From positions 540,872,795-540,936,794 of the forward strand of contig CM022297.1 in assembly GCA_011799875.1 (NCBI GenBank): a stretch of 64,000 bases of DNA, read 5' to 3'. Position 1 is the stretch's first letter; the number at the start of each line of letters is the position of its first letter. The translations under genes were made by a program, and so were the position numbers. Positions 1 through 10,499 of the stretch are shown here, in pieces. The notes below the pieces were generated by a model. The model searched no databases, was not told the DNA's origin, and saw only the letters and a program-made list of their open reading frames with translations. Origin of the DNA: Thinopyrum elongatum (Eukaryota > Streptophyta > Magnoliopsida > Poales > Poaceae).

Positions 1-2572
1 TGGGCCCGTGTGCACTGTTCACCTGCTGACTAGTCAACGGGACCCACTATCAGCCCCTTGTTCACTGCTGGGTGCACTGGACCGGGTGCACGTGGCCTTT
101 TCATGTTTATTTTCGAAATTAGATTAAATCCAGAAATTCCAGAAATTGTTTAAATCTTTAGAAATTCATAGAAAATAATCCGTAGTTCGGATGGAAAAAC
201 TTTGTACATGAAAGTTGATCAGAACGACGAGACGAAGCTGACCATGCGGTCTGTTTTCATGTCGAGACCCTCTACGGAGGTGAACCCGCAACTTTGAGGC
301 CATTTCCGGTAGATGAATAGTGCACAACTACCGGTTATTAATTCCAACTTAAACCCTAAAATAATTAATATGACTTAGACATGTTTTTAGGCAGCCCTGC
401 ACTGCACGTTAGCGTAGCCTGCTCTGTGTTACTTTGTATGCCTTGTATTTATCTGTTTCCTCCTCCTCTTCTCTCTCGATAGAGCCCGGTACCGACGCAA
501 TCTCCGAGACCGACGCAGCTCCGGTGATTGGCTACCCTACTGACGACCCTGCCTTTGCCGCCGAGCAACCAGGCAAGCCCCCCCTTTGATTATCCCGATA
601 TCGCCCATTCTATTTTCTCATGCTTGCATTAGATTTTGCTACTGTAATTGATTGCTCCTATTCTGATGCATAGCCTGCTTTTGTAACTGCTGTTGATACC
701 TACCTGCTTATCCTAAACTGCTTAGTATAGGTTGGTTAGAGACCCACCAGTGACCCCCCACTTGTCCCAACTGCCCCGCTGGATTATCAGAAGACCCGAT
801 CAACGGGATCGAAGACCAGGCCCCGGCACCGCACATCACCCCCTTAGTTGTACGACACTACTGGGTTACTATCGAGTGCCGAGGGTGATACCTCGTCAGC
901 ACTCCTGATGTTAACCTTGTAGGTTAGTTCATCGGTTGTGGTCATAGAGGGTGATTCCTCCTTCCCACTCCCGATAACGACGCTGTCGTGCAACAGCTCA
1001 AGTGTGAACTCATCGCGGGTGATTCCTCCGAGTTCACCTTGACAGATACATCGAGTAGGAATCCAACGAGGGTGATACTAGGATTCCCCTGATATTGTGG
1101 ACACACGGATACTTGGACTTTACAACTGATACTTGGAAAGGCGGGTCGACCCTGAGGGGTACCCGCGAGTGATGTGAAGACGGGTTGACCTGGAGGTTAC
1201 CCGAGTGATGAATACGAGGCGTGGCCGGGCATTCTTAGCCCTTGCCGCAAGTCCTCGAGATGGGGCGACGGGGTCACATCGATCGTGAGTCTCTGCTCGT
1301 TACCGCACTACCAATCCACTAACGATTTGGATATTTCATCCGGGCAGGCCTCTGGCCTGATAGCACTAACCATCACGTGGGAAGAGTTATGGGCACTCTG
1401 CATCGTGACATCAGCCGAAAGCTCTGTCAGACGTCCAGTTCAGCCTCACGGCCGGGACGGACCGGCGCCCTCCTGATGCCTGGCTTCACCCTGCTCGCAA
1501 CGACCCGGAGTGCACAGGGCGATGGCCCATGACCCCTGAGCGCTTAGGATATAGATCGACAGGGACCTCTCTGCTGAGCTGTAGGTAGGGTTGCGGTGTA
1601 TCGTTTGGCCGAGGCCGGGCATGACCCAGGAAAGTGTGTCCGGCCGGAGTTAAGCGAGCGTGGTGGGTAAGTTGGTGCACCCCTGCAGGGAAGAAAACAT
1701 ATATCGATAGCCGGTCCTACGGTAAAGGACACTCGGAGTTGTATCCCGATCGATACAACTAGAACTGGATACCTGTGATGATACCTGGATATGTGGCTCC
1801 GGGATCGCTTTCTCGCAGGGAGTCGAGGAAGGATCTCTGGGCGAGACTGCTACATGACACTACTACTGGATATTATGGCTCTGGGATTGCTTTCTCGCAG
1901 GGAGTCGAGAAAGGATCTCTGGGCGAGGTTGTTAACACTACTACATTATATGGTGCTGATCTACTCTCATCTAATGCTGCAAGACCGCTGAAGATGCTAG
2001 TCTTCGATAGGACTAGGCCTTCTCTCTACTCTGGCATTTCTGCAGCCCAGTCCACATATACAGCCTTCCTTTGATAATGTTGCATATGTAGTGTAGATCC
2101 TTGCTTGCTGAGTACTTCGGATGAGTACTCACGGTTGCTTTGCTTTCTTTTTCCCCATATCCGTTTGGTGCGACCAGATGACGGAGCCCCTGAGACAGCT
2201 GCCCCGCCGACGACTACTTCTACCACCCCGAGGATGGCTACTACTTCGAGATGGCTGACGACCAGGAGTAGGTTCGGAGGGTCCCAGGCAGGAGGCCTAC
2301 GCCTTTCGATCGTAGGTTTTGTTTTGCCCCGTCTTCTTAAAGGCCTTTCTGTCTTTCTTTTATATCTGTACTCAGATATCTAACGCTTCCGCTGATGCTT
2401 GTTGTCATCAAGCTTATGTATTCGAGCCCTCGAGGCTCTGGCTTGTAATAAATGCTTGTATGACTTTATTTATGTTTTAGAGTTGTGTTGTGATATCTTC
2501 AAGTGAGTCCTTAGGCTTGATCGTGTGCATTTGCGTGTATGATTAGTACACGATTGAGCCGGGGGCGTCACA
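1..2572 (+). mobile_element. E1: 3' part of a gypsy-like LTR
   Basis: Non-coding sequence with the layout of a long LTR read on the plus strand. It ends at GGGCGTCACA (to 2572), the usual CA-type LTR end, and is followed at once by unrelated GC-rich gene-like DNA. A polyadenylation signal AATAAA lies at 2447-2452, about 120 bases before the end, as expected for an R-U5 region. A near-duplicate block about CTTTCTCGCAGGGAGTCGAG occurs at about 1808 and 1888. The left end and any internal domain are outside the window, so it may be a 3' LTR or a solo LTR. Gypsy assignment rests on length and end sequence only. Confidence 0.55.
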
Positions 2573-2668
2573 GTCGGCCTCGTACAGGAGGCGCGCCTCG
2601 TTCTCGTGCAGGTGGCGGCGGCCGAAGCCGTTGGCCGCCGCACCATCGCCTGGGTAGCGCTCGGCCAT
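2573..2668 (-). pseudogene. Truncated 5' coding fragment of an unknown gene
   Basis: On the minus strand an ATG at 2668 opens 32 codons (beginning MAERYPGDGAAANGFGRR and ending EARLLYEAD). They are cut at 2573 exactly where the E1 LTR begins. A TATA box sits about 115 bases upstream (2781-2790), with a C-rich leader between. I do not recognise the protein. From memory similar N-termini occur in uncharacterised, repeated Triticeae proteins, but I cannot verify this. The rest of the gene, if it survived, lies left of the window, so the fragment is best treated as a pseudogene. Confidence 0.5.
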
Positions 2669-2780
2669 GCTCGTCGCCGGGGGGGAGGGAGAGGAGAGAC
2701 GCACGTTGGCGGTGGGAGGTTGAAAGTGGGAGAGGGGTTCTGCGGCGATGGAGTGTGCTCTCACCGGGGAGGGAGGCCAG

Positions 2781-2790
2781 CTTTTATAGG
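2781..2790 (-). promoter_or_regulatory. TATA box of the truncated gene
   Basis: CCTATAAAAG on the minus strand, about 113 bases upstream of the ATG at 2668 and in a GC-rich promoter-like region (2790-3200). Transcription would run straight into the E1 LTR. Confidence 0.5.
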
Positions 2791-3379
2791 CTGCGTGGGC
2801 GGTGAGAGGGCGACCGCCTTGCGTACGCATGGCGGGAGCGGGCGGGACGCGCGTCGCCGCGCCTTCACTGCGCCGCCCATGGCATCAATGGCAGGCTGAC
2901 CGGCGCGGCAGCGCTGCAGCCTTGGCATTGATTCCCCGCGGGAAATCGAGGCGATGAGGACGACGAGCGCGCCCGGTCGCTGACTCGGCGGGCCCGCCAG
3001 GCTTTCGCGCCAAAAACGCTTCCCCCGGCGCCCCCGGGCGTCCCCTAGCGCGCCGGGTTCGGCCTGGGTCCGCCGGCTCCAAATTCGACCCTAACCGGCG
3101 AAAATTGAGTTTCTGGGGACGTGACTGTGCCGATTTTTCGACGCCGGCAATAAAAAAGGAGCCTTGGGGGTGCTTGTTGGGGGCGCGGTTGGAGATGATC
3201 TTAGTATCTTTGCTTAGCGAGCCAGGGTGACCTTCCACAGCACATTGCAAAACGACTAAACTCTCCTCTACCGGTTAAACTTCTCCCACACGAGGAGCTT
3301 ATTAGCATCGCTTTCACGGACGATGCACATCGATAGGAAAAAATCATTTGTGTACAATGCTAGCTTCATAGCGAATCAA

Positions 3380-3579
3380 GGGCCAGTTTTTTTTGGGCAA
3401 TTCTTCCAGAATTGACCCTCTCCCCAGCTTCTTCTAGAATTGACACTTCATTTTTTTTTACATTTCCTAGCTAGTTAAGGTCTAATTAGTTAGGAATTGT
3501 AAAAAAAAGTGAAGTGACAATTCTGCGAGAAGCTAGGAAGGGGGTCAATTCTAAGAGAATTGCCCAAAAGAACTGGCCC
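3380..3579. mobile_element. Harbinger/Tourist-type MITE, copy 1
   Basis: About 200 bp with terminal inverted repeats GGGCCAGTTTTTTTTGGGCA and the matching TGCCCAAAAGAACTGGCCC end. It is flanked by a 3-bp target duplication CAA (3377-3379 and 3580-3582). The interior is nearly palindromic (AATTGAC...GTCAATT). A three-base duplication and GGGCC ends fit PIF/Harbinger MITEs. A second member of the family lies at 35917-36104. Confidence 0.75.
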
Positions 3580-3582
3580 CAA

Positions 3583-4133
3583 ATCTGATTCATTGGGGGT
3601 AATTAATGCCCCACACGGTGACCTGCCATTGTTGACAAAGAAAACACCAAGTACTCCCGACGGGGAAACCCGGCCATGACCTGCCTACCTTTTTGTGTGG
3701 TGTCCGGGCATGGATCCACACATCGCTACGTTAGCTGGAACACACAGACTAACCCGGAAAAAAAACATGCATGAATCTTAAAGCGAAATCAACGGCCCAA
3801 AAATCAACTGACCCAAAAATTAATTTTCAGGCGACTTACGTGTAGCTAAAGTGGGAAAGAAAATCGTCTTAGCACTAAGTCTTTTTTATTTCAAGAAGAA
3901 AACCTTCGGACATCCCGGCTTCAAGAAATACAACCAAATCATCTCCCCGTCGCATCAAAGTACCATTCTTTTCCTCGTTTCTTTCCGCCTCCCCTATTCA
4001 AAATGCTGCAGCACATAAGTCTAAAATGTTGAAAGTCGAAATCAAGAAGCAGAAACGTCAAAACACCCGCAAAGCCAACCAACCACGTGGCTAATCGGTA
4101 AATTGCCCTTGCCATCTCTAATACCATGCCTGC
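3583..4133. other. Intergenic, nothing recognised
   Basis: Mixed-composition sequence with no coding region, terminal repeats or tandem repeats that I can support. Confidence 0.5.
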
Positions 4134-5299
4134 ATCTACAAGCGATTTTCTAACAGCTCTAATCATCGCACCGAAGGGGATTGAACCTAATGGATTCGGC
4201 TACTCCATCGTGTCGCATCCAATGCTGTCTAGATATGTACTCGACGATACCCGATTTAACAAGAAGAAGAGGAAGAAAATAAAAAATCTCTTTCCTCCTC
4301 CACAAGAAAAGCTCTTCTCCCCCGTTGGCGCCGCCGCCGGTTCGCCCCATCTCTGATGGACACTAGGCCATGGAGGTGCGGAGGATCTCGGCCCCGCGCC
4401 GGCTGGAAGGACCCCGTTCTCGTTCTTGTTAGATTCAGCGTCTTGGTTGGGGCTGTGTAGCAGCAGCGATGTAGGAATAATGTCTCCCACGTTTTATCCC
4501 TGTCCCGATGGTGTGTCTAGAATCGTCGGAGGGCGTGTGGAGGTTTATCTCCGTCGGATCTCGCGGGATTCGGTCGGTGCTGGTCTTCGGTGGATCAGTT
4601 TGGATCCGGTCTACGTTCGTCTTCATTCGGGTGTTTACAGGTTTGATCCTTCTGATATACGACTTTCTTCATCAGCGATGGTTGCTACTTTGGTGCGCCG
4701 GCCATATGGGGCCTTAGTACGACGACTTCCCGACTGTCTATTACAATAAGGTTTGCCCGGCTCCGGTGAGGGAGGGGCGATGACGGCGGCACATCTTCGG
4801 CTCGCTCCAGTGCTTGTAGTCGTCGTTTGGTGGTCCACAGACATGATTGTAATTTTTATTACCTCTGTTGTTCTTTGTATTGCCATGATTGAAGATGAAT
4901 AGATTTGAAGTTTCTAAAAAAAAAAATGAAGGTCGCCGATCATACAGCAGATAAAGTGGCCCCGTTCCAAATGTGCTGGGAATAATAACATTTTAGTATC
5001 TTTGCTTAGCGAGCCAAAAGTCTACCGGGAAAAGACGGTTCTACCCCCAAGGGCCCAAAATATCAAAAGGGAGAGAGATTTCCATGGCCGGTGGCACACA
5101 CACGAAGCCTGACCATTTCCATTTCTACCCCCACCTCTTCCCCCCTCGCGGCCACCACGATGGCGGGCCAACGACGTTCCCCTCCACCGCCGCCGCCGCC
5201 CTGACCGCCGCGCCTCCGTCGTGTCCCCGGCCCGCAGCCGCAGGCCGTCCTCTCCTCCTCCTCCTCCTCCCGCCCTCGCCTCGCTCCTCCGGTTCACCT
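4134..5299 (+). repeat. Left copy of a direct repeat (promoter/leader of the DUF2062 gene)
   Basis: Aligns with 5672-6299. The two start at ATCTACAA(G/A)CGATTTT and run through the shared blocks GGGGATTGAACCTAATGGAT, CATTTTAG(T/C)ATCTTTGCTT and CTCGCGGCCACCACGA to the CTCCTCC-rich leader. This copy is longer because a retroposon (about 4288-4926) interrupts it. It lacks the start codon and exon 1 of the downstream gene. The two copies flank a 5'-truncated LINE-like fragment. Confidence 0.8.
4288..4926 (+). mobile_element. Poly(A)-tailed non-LTR retroposon inserted in the left repeat copy
   Basis: Compared with the uninterrupted copy at about 5890-5926, about 640 bases are inserted here. They end in a run of A (4915-4926) shortly after GAAGATGAATAGATTTGAAG. 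The 3' part (from about 4660) has the look of the common wheat retroposon tail with GGCTCGCTCCAGTGCTTGTA. There is no long open frame, so it is 5'-truncated or non-autonomous. The exact 5' edge and target duplication are blurred by A-rich flanks. Confidence 0.6.
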
Positions 5300-5671
5300 C
5301 AAGCCGTTGGGCACCGTGGTGGTGTCGACGGATGGACGGACCGGCAAGGATGATGCGGATCTCTCTCCTGAAGATGGGTCAGCGGTCCGATGATGATGGC
5401 GGTGTCTAAAACGTGTGCATGTGTGTACGCTTTAAGTCTGCTGCACCGTCTGTTCGTTCCAATACGTTATGTGGATGGATCGGCGACGACACCGCTTTAG
5501 ATATGAGGAGTGAGAGCAGTCCACATTATCGAGTTTTGTAGGTGTGAGTGGTGGCTTCGGGTGGCTTAATGTATGTTCTTGTTAGATTTTGATGGAATAA
5601 TAAATAAAGATGGCCGCATGCATTGATTGATGCAGAGGTCGGGGGTTTTAATCTCCTTTTCAAAAAGAAAA
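5300..5671 (+). mobile_element. 3' end of a LINE-like retroposon
   Basis: Short plus-strand fragment ending in the tail GGAATAATAAATAAAGATGG, then a TGATGCAGAGGTCGGGGG motif and an A-rich end (5661-5671). This tail type is frequent at the ends of Triticeae L1-like LINEs. It is bounded on both sides by the direct repeat copies 4134-5299 and 5672-6299, as a retroposon is by its target duplication. No ORF2 domain is present, so it is strongly 5'-truncated. Confidence 0.55.
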
Positions 5672-6299
5672 ATCTACAAACGATTTTATAACAACTCTAA
5701 TCATCGCACAGAAAAAGGGGATTGAACCTAATGGATTCGGCTACTCCATCGTGTTGTATCCAATGCTGTCTAAATATGTACTCCGTCCGTCCCACAATAT
5801 AAGATGTTTTTACAAGCTATATTAGCTTGTAGAAATGTCTTACATTATAGAACGAAGGAAGCAGATGATACCCGATTTAAGAGGAAGAAGATGGAGATGA
5901 AGAAGGAAATAAAATAAAAAAGATGGAGGTCGCCGACATCTTGCTTGCCACTTGGATAAAGTGGCCCGTTCCAAATGTGTTGGGAATAATAACATTTTAG
6001 CATCTTTGCTTAGCGAGCCAAAAGTCCACCGGAAAAAGACCGTTCTACCCCCGGGGGAGCAAAATATCAAAAGGGGGAGAGATTTCCCTGGCCGGTGGTA
6101 CACACACGAAGACGAAGCCTGGCCATTTCCATTTCTACCCCCAGCTCTTCCCCCCTCGCGGCCACCACGACGGCGGGCCGACGACGTTCCCCTCCACCGC
6201 CACCGGCGCCCTGACCGCCGCGCCTCCGCCGTGTCCCCGGCCCGCAGGCCGTCCCCCTCTCCTCCTCCTCCCGCCTCGCGTCGCTCCTTCGGTCCGCCT
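5672..6299 (+). repeat. Right copy of the direct repeat; promoter and leader of the DUF2062 gene
   Basis: Matches 4134-5299 except that it lacks the retroposon and carries a Stowaway MITE (5781-5861). It leads directly into the coding start at 6343, so it is the functional promoter/leader copy. No clear TATA box was seen. The leader is rich in CTCC and CCGCC. Confidence 0.75.
5781..5861. mobile_element. Stowaway MITE (81 bp)
   Basis: Inverted repeats CTCCGTCCGTCCCACAATAT and ATTATAGAACGAAGGAAG around a palindromic centre. TA precedes it (5779-5780), and the decayed CA follows (5862-5863). The other repeat copy (about 4237) reads straight through the site, giving an empty-site control. Confidence 0.8.
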
Positions 6300-6342
6300 A
6301 CCAACCAACCAAGGCCCCGATCCGCGCGGAGGGGGGGAGGAA

Positions 6343-8754
6343 ATGGCGGTGGTCCTCGCGTGGCTCAACGCCAGGGTCGTCGATCCCCTGCTTCAGGTGA
6401 TCCAGAGGTGAGGCTCAGACGCCCGGTTCCGTTTAGCATCTGGTCGCCGGTTTCACCGATTGCTGCTGCTAACGATGGCGAGCCTTCTGTTGTTGCGGCG
6501 GTGGCCGGTGCAGGGGCGCGGAGCCGAAGCAGCTGGCCTTCTCCGCCGCGCTCGGCGTCACCATCGGGATCTTCCCCATCTGCGGTACGTGGCTTGCTCT
6601 GAAACCCCTACCTCTCGTCGACCAAAAATTATCTGCGGTTAGCCGAGTCTAGATTCGATTGCTCGATACGCACGGCGTGTCGGCGCAGCAATACAGTACA
6701 ATAGTCAATAGGATCCGATGTGTGCGTGTGCGGCCATAGTTGAGGACAACACGGCTCAGCTCCTGGGAAACACACGGCTGCACGGCACCACGCTATGAGC
6801 CCTTCATTTACATCTCCAAGACTCCACAAGTGACGGCTCTCCATTCAGATGTATTCAGTGTTTTGGCTATTGTGGTCTCACAACTGAATCGTGCGTCTGA
6901 TATCAAGATACTTGGCTTTAAGATTTTACGGAGCTGAATTGTCACCAAAAAGCACCTGTCAATTACATGTAGCTTAGGAAAATCCCCTTGAAAGTTGTTG
7001 AGGTTCAGCGTTACTCTGATGGCACTGGTGCGCCGTGCATTCATTGTACACGTTTTAATTATATTGGTACTCTTCTCATAATATTTCTTGAAACAACTTG
7101 ATGTAACCTCACCCTTCATGATTGTAGGGACCACTGTTATTATCGGTGGACTTGCTGTGGCGATGTTAGGAGCTCGTTGCAATGCCGTTACTGTCATGGT
7201 TCTCAACTTAGCTGCTACTCCTCTCGAGCTAAGGTAAACACACGCACTCAGCATTAAACACAATAAATCAAATTCCATTTTCTGGATTCTTTTATAAGAA
7301 TAGTTGCTGGTTCTATGTCAAGCTTTATATCTAGAAATAGTTGTCAGTTCCATGTCAATCTTGATTTATAAGAATAGTTGTTGGTTCTATGTCAAGCTTT
7401 AATTATATGAACAGTTGTTGGTTCCATGCCAAGCTTTATGTATAGGAATAGTTGTTGGTCTACCGTCATGCCGAAAGATACAGACTTAAGCTCTATACGA
7501 CTACTCTATGTTGTTTCACTTAAATACCACTCAAAACTTTGTTCTGTCATTTTCATCCACTTGAGGCCAATTTCTCTTTTCTGCTATCCTTTACCCCCTT
7601 TTTAAACAAATGACATTCATTTACCTTATGTATAAAAGTGAGGGTGTACAAGACTCCACATAGTTCAAGCTGTGTTCATTAGTCATAACAGGGCAGATTT
7701 GTGTACTCAATTACTTCTTTTGAGTTTGGTAGTCCCAGGTTCCTTGTTCATAGGACTTGCTTTTATTATACGTAACATGCATTAGAGTGCTGATACCCCA
7801 AATCCGCTTTGTTTATTATGCTACTTCAAAAAAAGTGGCTGGTGATAATGCATGTGCTGCCGCTAGTTTCCAGGCACTATGACCTTGAAAAAATGGATTT
7901 CCTTTTCATGACTTCTTTAATGCCGAACAAAGTTCTTCAGTAGACTAATGTATTTTCTTTAGTTTGGCTTTACAGTTGCATTGTGATAGGCATTTCAATC
8001 TAAATGATTAAATATAATTAGGGGTCAATATCGTGCCAAAATGGGCTATTTTGTAAGGAAAGAGTAGGGGATCATGCTCTATATCTCCAGGGACTTGTTT
8101 TCTTTTAACAGGGCTTGATCTTTGAAATTTTACTTGGCGTACAACTTGTGTGCCCCTCTGTTAATATTTTTTTTGGAAATTTTGTTCCCAATGGTTCACA
8201 GATTTAGTGCATTTTCACTTCCGTTGTAGTACCTAGCACAGCAATTGTTAGCCATAAGCAATCATCTTTTAATTGATTTAGAGCTACCAGTGAGCTTTCA
8301 CTTTTACCGGATCCTCCCTATATCTGGTTTCAGTGAGTTTGGCAGTGTCGTTTCCTGATTATGTTTTCCTCAGCTTGATCATTCCTTTCTTGCGCTTGGG
8401 AGAAGCAGTCACGGGCGGTGAGCACTTCCCCTTGACATCTGATGCATTCAAGATGGTCCTCACCGGCCACGCCTCAAAGGACGTGCTACTCAGCATTTTT
8501 CATGCGGTTAGTAAAATTGTTTCGGCCATCATGTTTATCTCACCCATAAGAAATGAGCATTGTGTCGTCTTGTTCTCAGAAACACTACCATGACTGTTGC
8601 CGTTGTTGAATGAATACAGATTCTTGGCTGGATGGTTGCTGCACCGTTTGTGATGGCTGGGCTGTACACCTTGTCTGTCCCTTGTTTCAAGTACCTGGTC
8701 GGCAGGTTTGGCGTCATCCCTTCGAGCCCCAGGACGCCGATGAAAGCGGTATAA
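6343..8754 (+). CDS. DUF2062-type small membrane protein, five exons
   Basis: Predicted exons are 6343-6407, 6514-6584, 7128-7233, 8374-8506 and 8620-8754, all with GT-AG introns and compatible phases. They give 169 residues from MAVVLAWLNARVVDPLL to a TAA stop. Residues about 28-60 (LAFSAALGVTIGIFPICG, then a glycine-rich hydrophobic helix) and the following AVTVMVLNLAATPLEL block match the DUF2062 pattern of a helix with a G-x-F-P-x-x-G turn followed by N-x-x-x-x-P. Two hydrophobic segments lie near residues 30-80, and another (ILGWMVAAPFVMAGLYTL) is near 126-143. The function is unknown; an integral membrane protein is likely. I preferred the exon-4 acceptor at 8373 because the upstream AG at 8333 leads to a stop in the required frame. 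Convergent with the PPR gene. Confidence 0.83.
7289..7460 (+). repeat. Intronic minisatellite (about 45-50 bp unit, 4 copies)
   Basis: Imperfect repeats of the motif AATAGTTGTTGGTTCTATGT followed by CAAGCTTTA lie in intron 3 of the DUF2062 gene. Units differ by point changes (GTTGCTGG, GTTGTCAG, GTTGTTGG). Confidence 0.65.
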
Positions 8755-10499
8755 TGTAGCTGTTTTCCCTAAAGCAACTTTATAACGCCCCTGAAGCTGT
8801 ATACGCGAATTCATTATATTATCCGATTGAGATGGTCTGATCAATGATTTACTCAGCCGTCCTAACTCCCAAGCGCCAGCGCATAAATAGATTTGCAGAG
8901 ACATATACTCGTGTTAGCATCAGATTCAGAGGCATATACTCCATGTGTTAGCATGCCACATGTTGAGGAGCTGTATTTTTCATATGTCAAGTTGCAGCAA
9001 ATTCTTTTTTTCTTTCTTTCTTTCACGTGTGCAACCCGCCTGTTTCAAACCTGATGATACTCATTCATTACTTTGGGAACTATGGACTGTTCATTTGAGA
9101 CATGTTTCTTTTCATATCTACTAGGTTTTGCTTTGCCCGAACGAATCTGAATCCGAAAACGGAGTTGCACCGTTGCTCGTCCACGCAGACTGATCTTGCG
9201 GTGTGGATCATCATCAGCCATTCTCATCTGCATTTGTGTGTCCACAGCCGTTCCCATCTGCTGGCTCATGTTATGTAATCTGTTGTCTGTAGATACTATG
9301 CTGACTGTGTTGCGCTTGACTGTTAGTACTCCCGTTAGGGACAGCTCGTGTATTCTCGCGGAGCTCTAGGAAAATATGTAAATATAAAGGTGACATGTGT
9401 TTTATTAAGATATACTCCTGCCGTAAAGAAATATAAGAGCGTTTAGATCACTAATGGGAGTATCTCTCATAGTACTTACAATACGGTAAATAATGCATAC
9501 TGAGTTTGGAGAGGTCAAAACTCGACTCAGTGCCTTTACGAAGTATGTCTAACAAAGGCACGTTTATTTTGACCTGTGAAGGCACGTTCTGGAGAGCAAT
9601 AACCCACTGTGTGACTGCATATAATATGCATTGATACATATAAGCTTTACCAAAAGAGTTATGCAGAGACAGAATTGCCAAAGTGAACCCATGAGCAGAA
9701 ACAACAATGCTCATCAAGTACACGGATACATGTTCCCATGAAGATCTTCTTTAACCTCTCGTTCAATAGCTCCATCTCCATGGAAGGAATCATTTTACTT
9801 ATACGGTTCTGCTAAAGCACATTTCGATGTGCCCTCAATATTGCACACCTAAGTCCTATGTCATTGATTTTACTTGAAGATTCGTTTACTTTTATATCAG
9901 CTCCAACTTCTTTCTCATTGTGCGATGAACTTGCACTAGAACTATATATGTAATGCGAACAAGAAACAATTCGTCCACCAATCACATAACCTCGTTTTAA
10001 CTTGGTTGAGTTGCAAAGTAGTAGCTCTTTCTTCAGCTGCCTCCTCTTGTCACTTTGTCATGGTGGAACAGAAATCACAAGGATGGAACAAAAATGGGAG
10101 GCAGTCCAATAGAAAATACTGATTCAAAATAGTAATACAAAGGAACATGGATATACAAGACTAGTTTCCATTTATTATTCCATGCGGTCGGTCATCGTCT
10201 TTCGCCTAGGAGCGATACATGAATCTAAGCACGATCCATATGAAGAGGAGATTGATTTGTGCAGAAGCAATAATGGCTAAAAATGACATCATGCATTTGA
10301 AACATACTGACGAAATAGCTATAAGGAGGGGATAGTCTCTACCGCTACCAGTACCAAGTAGCAACAGATATCTTGATACTGCTTATGCACTAAAAGCATG
10401 TCCGACTGTCGACATGTATATTCATATAGAACAGCAAGAACGAGGGTTCGACGACGCCACATTCGATCGGATAAAATCATCCAGAGGAACCATGTTCGA
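8755..10499. other. Convergent intergenic region
   Basis: Holds the 3' UTRs of the DUF2062 gene (from the left) and the PPR gene (from the right). Apart from a small Stowaway remnant at 9415-9460 I see no coding sequence or mobile element. Confidence 0.5.
9415..9460. mobile_element. Stowaway MITE remnant (46 bp)
   Basis: CTCCTGCCGTAAAGAAATAT at the left and ATGGGAG at the right, flanked by TA on both sides (9413-9414, 9461-9462). The first half matches the widespread Stowaway group with ATAAGAGCGTTTAGATCAC. Most of the interior and the right inverted repeat are deleted. Confidence 0.55.

Noticed and set aside
8333..8373. Alternative start of exon 4 of the DUF2062 gene at the AG before 8334
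   Set aside because: In the phase set by exon 3 it meets a stop; the AG at 8373 restores the frame and the conserved peptide LELSLIIPFLRLG.
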